Below, piece after piece: positions 21,370 through 26,338 of a stretch of DNA of 26,338 nt. A program made the translations under genes and the position numbers. This stretch comes from Patescibacteria group bacterium (lineage in GTDB: Bacteria > Patescibacteriota > Minisyncoccia > Phycocordibacterales > UBA12079), in contig JAHIOZ010000098.1 of the NCBI GenBank assembly GCA_018894995.1, forward strand, positions 1-26,338, in the 5' to 3' direction. Within the stretch, counting starts at the first letter, position 1. The number at the start of each line of letters is the position of its first letter. Below the pieces are notes generated by a model. It saw nothing but the letters and a program-made list of their open reading frames with translations. It searched no databases and was not told the origin of the DNA.

Positions 21370-22404
21370 ATGGATAAAGAACTTACAATCAACATAACTT
21401 CCGGGACAATTGTTAAAACAATATTGTTTGTTTTGCTTGTCGTCTTACTGTATTTTTTGAAAGATTTGGTTTTGGTCATATTAACCGCGATTGTGATTGC
21501 TTCTTCTGTTGAGCCGATAACCAAATGGTTTATTCAAAGAAAAATTCCAAGACTGGTTGCTGTTATTTTGATTTATTTTTCCGTAGCTTTTTTGGTTGCA
21601 GGACTTTTCTTTTTGCTGATTCCTCCTTTATTGGATGATGCCTCCAGTCTTATGGCAACCCTCCCTCAATATTTTGAGGACATAAAATTGAATACTTCTT
21701 TAGGAACGGGAATAGATACAACTTTTTCTTTAAGAGAATTTGTTTCTGAATTTAGAGATGGGATAACAGGTGCGACCGGAAGTGTCTTACAAACAGTCAG
21801 CTCAATTTTTGGTGGTGCAATCAACTTTGTTCTTATCATCATACTTTCCTTTTATTTGGCAGTTCAAGAGTTTGGAATCGCCAGTTTTTTGAGGATTATA
21901 ACTCCGGTCAATAAAGAAAAATACATTATAGATCTGTGGAAAAGATCGCAGTTTAAAATCGGTTTGTGGATGCAAGGGCAACTGCTTTTAGCTTTAATCA
22001 TTGGAGTATTGGTGTATCTCGGACTTACAATCTTGGGTATTAAGTATGCTTTCCTTTTTGCTTTATTGGCTGCTATTTTGGAGCTTATCCCTTTGTTTGG
22101 CCCCGTAATTGCGGCTGTCCCTGCTATTATTGTTGGTTTTGTTGACGGAGGGGCAACTCTCGGTTTTCTTGTTACAGGATTTTATATTATTATTCAACAG
22201 TTTGAAAATCATCTGATTTATCCTTTGGTTGTTAAAAAAGTGGTTGGGGTTCCTCCTTTACTGGTTATTCTCGCTCTTATTATTGGAGCGAAGTTAGCCG
22301 GTTTTTTGGGTATACTTTTGTCAGTTCCTGTGGCTGCTGCTCTTATGGAATATGTTCATGACATAGAAGCAGAAAAGAAAAAATTGATGCAGGAGAATTC
22401 TTAA
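21370..22404 (+). CDS. AI-2E family transporter-like membrane protein
   Basis: A 344-residue polytopic membrane protein with about seven or eight helices, of the PF01594 family. Family marks are two N-terminal helices, an extended loop (SSLMATLPQYFEDIK...), FYLAVQEFG, LWMQGQLLLALIIGVLVYLGL, ELIPLFGPVIAAVPAIIVGF, and QQFENHLIYPLVVKKVVGVPPLLVILALIIGAKLAGFLGILLSVP, the last being its most conserved stretch. The family name comes from autoinducer-2 export, but members also act as Na+/H+ antiporters, so the substrate is open. A leaderless start is predicted. A 41-bp hairpin follows. Confidence 0.92.
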   Translation: MDKELTINITSGTIVKTILFVLLVVLLYFLKDLVLVILTAIVIASSVEPITKWFIQRKIPRLVAVILIYFSVAFLVAGLFFLLIPPLLDDASSLMATLPQYFEDIKLNTSLGTGIDTTFSLREFVSEFRDGITGATGSVLQTVSSIFGGAINFVLIIILSFYLAVQEFGIASFLRIITPVNKEKYIIDLWKRSQFKIGLWMQGQLLLALIIGVLVYLGLTILGIKYAFLFALLAAILELIPLFGPVIAAVPAIIVGFVDGGATLGFLVTGFYIIIQQFENHLIYPLVVKKVVGVPPLLVILALIIGAKLAGFLGILLSVPVAAALMEYVHDIEAEKKKLMQENS

Positions 22405-22437
22405 TCTTAATTGATGATAATTTGTTGTCGTCTTTGT

Positions 22438-22521
22438 GTGTGGATTTTGGGTGGTTTTTTTTGAACGCCCCACCCTCTAAAGAGGGTGGGGCGTTCAAAA
22501 AAAACCGCCCAAAATCCACAC
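22438..22521. repeat. 41-bp near-perfect hairpin between the AI-2E gene and metG
   Basis: Arms 22438-22478 and 22481-22521 pair over 41 bp with a single G-T pair and an AA loop. The GC-rich core (GAACGCCCCACCCTCT) is bordered by eight T on the left and eight A on the right, so it lacks the 3' T-run of a terminator on either strand. Confidence 0.9.
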
Positions 22522-22567
22522 GACAACCCAAAATCACTTTAACTTTATATAATAATATAAACCAGTT

Positions 22568-24124
22568 ATGGAAAATCTAAACAAAAAATTTTATATTACA
22601 ACCGCCATTGATTATGTGAATGGCAAACCTCATTTAGGCCACGCTTTGGAAAAAATACAGGCGGATGTTTTGGCTCGTTACAAAAGATTGATACTAGGAG
22701 ACGATGATATATATTTTTTGACAGGTGCAGATGAGCATGGGTCTAAAATATTTAGAACAGCTGAAAAACAAGGTAAAGAAGTTCAATCTTTTGTCGATGA
22801 AAACACAGAAGTTTTTAGAAATCTTTGGAAGACATTGAATATTTCAAATAATGATTTTATCAGGACTTCCGATAAAAAAAGGCATCGGGTTGGTGCTCAG
22901 GCTTTGTGGAACAAAATTTTTGAAGCCGGTGATTTGGAGAAAGCAAAATACAGCGGTTTGTATTGTGTTGGTTGCGAAGCTTTTGTCACGGAAAAAGATT
23001 TGATTGACGGAAAATGTCCCAATCACGATACTGCACCGGAAAAAATAGAAGAAGAAAATTATTTTTTTAAAATTTCCAAATATATTGAAGATGTAAAATC
23101 AAAAATTGAATCTGATGAATTGCAAATAATTCCTGCCGGCAGAAAAAATGAGATTTTGGCGATGATTGAGAGGGGGGTGGAAGATATCAGTTTTTCTCGT
23201 CCTAAAGAAAAATTGAGTTGGGGAGTTGATATTCCCAATGATGATTCTCAAGTAATGTATGTCTGGTGTGACGCTTTGGCAAACTATATTTCTGCTTTAG
23301 GTTTTGGTTCAGATGGTGATGATAATTTTAAAAAATATTGGCCGGCTGATGTTCATATGATTGGAAAAGACATTTTGCGTTTTCATGCAATTGTTTGGCC
23401 TGCGATGTTGTTGTCGGCAGGGTTGCCCTTGCCTAAAAAAATATTTGTTCACGGATTTTTGACTTCTGATGGTAAAAAAATGTCTAAAAGTTTAGGTAAT
23501 GTTATTGACCCGGTTGATTTGATTAACGAGTACGGAACGGAAGCTTTGAGGTATTTTCTCTTGCGAGAAGTAACTCCTTTTGAAGACGGAGATATCACTT
23601 TAGAAAAATTTAAAGAAGCTTATAATGCCAATCTCGCCAACGGTTTGGGAAATTTGGTGAGTAGAATTTTAACAATGACACAAAATTCAAACGTTAATAT
23701 AGCTATTGCGGAAAGTAATAAAGATGTATTGTTTGAGCAGTTTAAGACAGATAAATTTTCAGGAATTAGAAATACTGAAACTGGAGCTGGTGGAGAAAAT
23801 TTTATAGAAAAAAAGATGCCGAGCTATCTTTTTTATGAAAAAGAACACTTTTTTATTTTTGGTGATACACTTGATTTTTTTGATTTTCAAAAAGCAATGG
23901 ATCGTATTATGGCTGATGTAAAATCAATGGATGTTTTTATTACTAGAACAGAGGTATACAGAAAAGATTCAAAAGATAGAGATAAAAATCTAATGCGACT
24001 TTTAATCAATTTAAAAAATGTAGCTTTGTCTTTGCAACCTTTTATGCCCGAAACTTCTGAAAAAATTCAACATCTAATTAAAGAAAACAAATCTCCGGAG
24101 ACACCTTTATTTAAAAGGAAGTAG
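22568..24124 (+). CDS. metG: Methionyl-tRNA synthetase
   Basis: Class I synthetase charging initiator and elongator tRNA-Met; 518 residues. It has HLGH at 22-25 after PYVNG-like YVNGKP, a connective domain with one CxxC...CPNH zinc knuckle (CVGC, GKCPNH), the MYVWCDALANYI and GKDILRFHAIVWPAML segments, and KMSKS at 304-308. The C-terminal beta-barrel tRNA-binding domain (Trbp111-like) is absent. Around residues 385-430 a poorly conserved stretch (EQFKTDKFSGIRNTETGAGG...) interrupts the anticodon domain, and the usual N-x-Y-I...PW motif is not recognisable (DVFITRTEVYRKDS instead). There is no SD; TATAAT lies 14 nt before the ATG, giving a very short leader. Confidence 0.95.
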   Translation: MENLNKKFYITTAIDYVNGKPHLGHALEKIQADVLARYKRLILGDDDIYFLTGADEHGSKIFRTAEKQGKEVQSFVDENTEVFRNLWKTLNISNNDFIRTSDKKRHRVGAQALWNKIFEAGDLEKAKYSGLYCVGCEAFVTEKDLIDGKCPNHDTAPEKIEEENYFFKISKYIEDVKSKIESDELQIIPAGRKNEILAMIERGVEDISFSRPKEKLSWGVDIPNDDSQVMYVWCDALANYISALGFGSDGDDNFKKYWPADVHMIGKDILRFHAIVWPAMLLSAGLPLPKKIFVHGFLTSDGKKMSKSLGNVIDPVDLINEYGTEALRYFLLREVTPFEDGDITLEKFKEAYNANLANGLGNLVSRILTMTQNSNVNIAIAESNKDVLFEQFKTDKFSGIRNTETGAGGENFIEKKMPSYLFYEKEHFFIFGDTLDFFDFQKAMDRIMADVKSMDVFITRTEVYRKDSKDRDKNLMRLLINLKNVALSLQPFMPETSEKIQHLIKENKSPETPLFKRK

Positions 24125-24152
24125 TGCGTTTGCTTTTTCTTTTTTTTATTAC

Positions 24153-24175
24153 TATAATCAATATTAATTAATATT
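24153..24175 (+). promoter_or_regulatory. -10 box and palindromic operator of the toxin-antitoxin operon
   Basis: TATAAT (24153-24158) directly precedes the perfect 16-bp palindrome AATATTAATTAATATT (24160-24175), 15 nt before the antitoxin ATG. The placement over the transcript start fits autorepression by the antitoxin or the complex. Confidence 0.6.
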
Positions 24176-24190
24176 AATCAAAATAAAATT

Positions 24191-24427
24191 ATGGTAACAA
24201 CAATGCCTATTACAAAAGCAAGGATTAATTTAGGGGCGGTGGTTAAAAGAGTCAGTTTAAATAAAGAAAGAATAATCTTGGAAAAAGATGGTTTTCCGGT
24301 TGCCGTTATCGTTGATTTGGAAACATTTGAGGATATTGTTGATTCTGTTGATTTAGAAAAAGCAGTTGGAACATCAAAAAGAGAGTTTATAAGCATAGAA
24401 AATGCAATGAAGAAATATGCTCTATAA
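24191..24427 (+). CDS. Phd/YefM family antitoxin
   Basis: A 78-residue antitoxin: an N-terminal DNA-binding fold of the Phd/YefM type (MPITKARINLGAVVKRVSLNKERIILEKDGFPVAVIVDLETFEDIV; the IILEKDGxPVAVIV strand pair is typical), then a flexible helical tail that should wrap the toxin. Its 3' end overlaps the toxin gene by 11 bp. An alternative start at MPITKARI (M5) is possible; no SD helps decide. Confidence 0.88.
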   Translation: MVTTMPITKARINLGAVVKRVSLNKERIILEKDGFPVAVIVDLETFEDIVDSVDLEKAVGTSKREFISIENAMKKYAL

Positions 24428-24683
24428 AGTTCTTCTTGATAAATCAGCAGATAAATCTTTAGAAAAAATAAACAAATCAGACAAACAGATTGGTCAAAAG
24501 ATTTTACTTGCTTGTTTGGAATTAAAAAATTTTTCAGAAACCTCTGCTGGAATAAAGAAACTGCACTGCCCTTTTGTTGGTTTTAGAAGAAGAGTTGGCA
24601 GGTATAGGATTTTATTTTTAGTAAATAATAAATCTGTTGAAATTTATAAAATAGGATTGAGAAATAATGTTTATAAAAAATGA
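24417..24683 (+). CDS. RelE/ParE family toxin
   Basis: An 88-residue toxin of the RelE/ParE superfamily. It has YKVLLDKSADKSLEKINKSDK at the N-terminus, KKLHCPFVGFRRRVGRYRILFLVNNKSVEIYKIGLRNNVYK at the C-terminus; the R-V-G-x-Y-R-I-x-F strand and the final basic/aromatic strand are the family signature. RelE members cut mRNA on the ribosome while ParE members act on gyrase; the basic Arg/Tyr-rich face and terminal Tyr favour RelE, but this is inference. The overlap with the antitoxin implies coupled translation. Mobile copy D starts 61 bp downstream. Confidence 0.87.
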   Translation: MLYKVLLDKSADKSLEKINKSDKQIGQKILLACLELKNFSETSAGIKKLHCPFVGFRRRVGRYRILFLVNNKSVEIYKIGLRNNVYKK

Positions 24684-24744
24684 TGGATTTTAATTTAAAA
24701 AGATATAATATTTAATTAAATTTATTTTGTGAAGGTCTGTTTTT

Positions 24745-24964
24745 GTAACCACTCACACTTATTAAATTTATACGATTATTGAAATTGCTCGTATATTTGA
24801 TATAGTTAGTCTGGATTGTCGCGCTATCGCTCGCAGAGACGGATTTTCCTTTGGAAAATCCGTCGACGAAATTTGGAGCGAAGCGGAGAAATGTGGCGAT
24901 CCAGACTAATTAATATCAATTATCGATTTTAATGATTTTGATATTTATAGGTGTGAGTGGTTAC
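24745..24964 (-). mobile_element. MITE-like element, copy D (220 bp)
   Basis: Inverted relative to copies A and C. Both 14-bp ends are perfect (GTAACCACTCACAC), and it is flanked by a perfect 8-bp duplication, CTGTTTTT (24737-24744 and 24965-24972). Its core is nearly identical to copy C. Its outer end lies 23 bp before the tatD start codon. Confidence 0.93.
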
Positions 24965-24987
24965 CTGTTTTTGGTCTGTATAATATT

Positions 24988-25782
24988 ATGAAAATAAACT
25001 ATTTCGACATTCATTCACACTTAGAATCTTCTAAATTTGACCAAGATAGGGAAGAAATTATCTCTCGTATGAAAGACGAGGGTGTTTTTACAATTACTGT
25101 TGGAACGGATTTGGAAAATTCAAAAAAAGCGGTTCGGTTGGCAGATAAATATGAAAATATTTTTGCTTCAATCGGTTTGCACCCTACAGATGTAAAAGAA
25201 GATTTCAAAGAAGAAGACTATTTGGAATTGGTAAAAAATAAGAAAGTAGTAGCAATAGGAGAGTGTGGTTTGGAGTTTTTTAGACTCGGGGAAGATGCTG
25301 AAGATGAAAAACAAAGACAAATTGATATTTTTAAAAAACAAATTGATTTTGCAGTTAAATATGACAAGCCCTTGATGATTCACTGTCGTGATGCACATAC
25401 AGAAGTAATAAATATTTTAACTGAAAAGAAAAAAGAGTATGGCGAAAGACTGCGGGGAAATATTCATTTTTTCTCCGGGGATGTTGATATGGCTCAGGTT
25501 TATTTAGATCTCGGTTTTATGATGTCTTTTACCGGAGTGATAACTTTCACCAAAGATTATGATGAAGTGATTAAATTCATACCTTTGGATAAAATAATGT
25601 CAGAAACGGATGCTCCTTTTGTCGCACCAGTGCCATATCGAGGGAAAAGATGCGAGCCAACTTATGTAAAAGAGACGGTTAAAAGAATTGCAGAAATTAA
25701 AGAATTAGACGAAGAAGTCGTCAAAAAAGCGATGATTGAAAATGCCCAAGAGTTTTTTAAAATAAAAAACTTAAAGATTTAA
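24988..25782 (+). CDS. tatD: TatD family metal-dependent hydrolase
   Basis: Cytosolic DNase/hydrolase of the amidohydrolase fold, 264 residues, full length. Metal ligands are visible in order: H9 and H11 (FDIHSHL), Glu in AIGECGLEF, His in LMIHCRDA, His in GNIHFFSG, and Asp in SETDAPFVAP. Final YRGKRCEPTYV and A-x-x-x-N-A-x-x-FF are standard. TATAAT ends 3 nt before the ATG, so a leaderless or near-leaderless mRNA is likely; the promoter region overlaps the end of mobile copy D and its target duplication. Two hairpins follow the stop. Confidence 0.94.
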   Translation: MKINYFDIHSHLESSKFDQDREEIISRMKDEGVFTITVGTDLENSKKAVRLADKYENIFASIGLHPTDVKEDFKEEDYLELVKNKKVVAIGECGLEFFRLGEDAEDEKQRQIDIFKKQIDFAVKYDKPLMIHCRDAHTEVINILTEKKKEYGERLRGNIHFFSGDVDMAQVYLDLGFMMSFTGVITFTKDYDEVIKFIPLDKIMSETDAPFVAPVPYRGKRCEPTYVKETVKRIAEIKELDEEVVKKAMIENAQEFFKIKNLKI

Positions 25783-25786
25783 GAAG

Positions 25787-25870
25787 ACGAATTTTGCCTT
25801 CGGCAAAATTCGTTGACAAAAAAATTAAAATAAAAAAAACCGCAAAAGCGAAGCTTTTGCGGTTTTTTTT
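25787..25870 (+). terminator. Two hairpins after tatD, the second a strong terminator
   Basis: ACGAATTTTGCC-TTC-GGCAAAATTCGT (25787-25813), then perfect 18-bp arms 25832-25849 / 25853-25870 around GAA, ending in eight T on the plus strand and in T on the minus strand too. Confidence 0.85.
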
Positions 25871-25935
25871 GGTTGTTTAATAGGAGTTACTTTGTTTTTG
25901 CCAATTGTTCCCGGTTCAGGTTTGAATCTAAAATT

Positions 25936-25963
25936 TTGTTTTTTTGTCTTTGTGTAATATAAT
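25936..25963 (+). promoter_or_regulatory. Leaderless promoter of the small membrane-protein gene
   Basis: -35 TTGTTT (25936-25941), 16-bp spacer, -10 TATAAT (25958-25963), 6 nt to the ATG. Confidence 0.65.
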
Positions 25964-25969
25964 ACATCT

Positions 25970-26155
25970 ATGAAATTAATTTCTTATTTAGGTATAGTGG
26001 TGGCAGTAATCCCTTTTTTAGGTATTCCTAATTCTTGGAAAACAGTTTTTTTTGTTGTCGTTGGTCTGACAATTTTTTCTCAAGCCTATTTGTTAAAATT
26101 AAGAAGCAGAAAAAAAGATTCAAATATTGTTTTTACACAAAATAATCCTGAGTAA
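25970..26155 (+). CDS. Small membrane protein, unknown function
   Basis: 61 residues with two hydrophobic helices (LISYLGIVVAVIPFLGI; KTVFFVVVGLTIFSQAYLL), then a basic patch KLRSRKK. No family is assigned. After the TAA, the same frame stays open for 26 more codons of protein-like, acidic sequence ending at a second TAA (26234-26236), 2 nt before the next ATG, so the gene may have been longer. Confidence 0.7.
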   Translation: MKLISYLGIVVAVIPFLGIPNSWKTVFFVVVGLTIFSQAYLLKLRSRKKDSNIVFTQNNPE

Positions 26156-26238
26156 ATCAGAAGTGAATTTAATTATGGTGAAGAAGAAAAAATTGATTCC
26201 ACTGATATTGGTAATGATAAAAAAAATTTTGAATAAAA

Positions 26239-26338
26239 ATGGTTAATGGTAAAGAAAAAGAAAAAGATGCAAAAATTTCTACAAAACCTATTTTTGTAGG
26301 CTTTTTTTTGATGGCTTCTCTAATTGTCTCTTACACAA
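26239..26338 (+). CDS. Partial gene, start of a membrane protein
   Basis: Opens with MVNGKEKEKDAKISTKPIF, then a hydrophobic stretch (VGFFLMASLIVSY) and runs off the window after 33 codons. The charged N-terminus followed by a membrane helix suggests a single-pass or secreted envelope protein. It is close behind the previous gene, so probably in one operon. It is too short for a family call. Confidence 0.55.
   Translation, partial: MVNGKEKEKDAKISTKPIFVGFFLMASLIVSYT

Noticed and set aside
12652..24964. CRISPR array
   Set aside because: The repeated sequences are 200-285 bp elements thousands of bases apart, in both orientations, with inverted ends and target duplications; there are no regular spacers and no cas genes.

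Overview
The window is an AT-rich (roughly one third GC) chromosomal segment of a reduced bacterium, most likely a member of the Parcubacteria (Candidate Phyla Radiation / Patescibacteria). This is inferred from the gene set, not from a search: secE-nusG-rplK without rplA next to rplK, a very short SecE and RecO, four aminoacyl-tRNA synthetases in 20 kb, many housekeeping genes without a Shine-Dalgarno (SD) sequence, and dense palindromic intergenic repeats. No prophage, CRISPR array, rRNA or complete insertion sequence was found.

Layout. 1-450: 3' end of an unknown gene. 764-835: tRNA-His, sharing a bidirectional terminator with a convergent small Cys-rich gene (906-1229, minus). 1392-3329: secE, nusG and rplK with their promoter; a highly structured 340-nt region lies between nusG and rplK. 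3488-4940: a promoter, dCMP deaminase and a ThyA-type thymidylate synthase overlapping by 4 bp, a two-step route from dCMP to dTMP. 5003-10659: argS, then a 1258-residue ileS carrying a complete histidine-phosphatase domain inside its synthetase core. 10839-12590: membrane-anchored winged-helix regulator, a truncated DinD-like gene, and a pRiA4b ORF-3 family gene. 13087-17512: recO, a large membrane-anchored Ig-like surface protein, glyS. 17610-20940: a minus-strand Cys-containing unknown, an M16 peptidase, another minus-strand unknown, and a DUF378 membrane protein. 21335-24683: AI-2E-type membrane protein, metG, and a Phd/RelE-type toxin-antitoxin pair. 24988-26338: tatD and two small membrane-protein genes, the last running off the window.

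The most unusual content is of three kinds. (1) The IleRS / histidine-phosphatase fusion with all catalytic residues of the phosphatase kept. (2) A four-copy family of 200-285 bp non-coding elements with 14-bp terminal inverted repeats starting GTAACC and 8-bp target-site duplications (two perfect, two with one mismatch), i.e. a MITE-like transposable family with no transposase in view. (3) Small palindromes that have spread both between genes and, in frame, inside genes: three 23-bp ACTTGGAA-N7-TTCCAAGT palindromes in argS (twice) and the regulator gene, and a GC-rich one in ileS. Very long perfect hairpins (37-41 bp arms) also occur, one of which is an inverted copy of the 3' end of rplK.

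Two styles of translation start coexist. At least six genes have a -10 box only 6-7 nt before the ATG and so should give leaderless mRNAs. The deaminase-thyA pair, three small minus-strand unknowns and the M16 gene have clear AAGGAG-like SD sequences. Two genes (the regulator and recO) carry the same 29-bp promoter.
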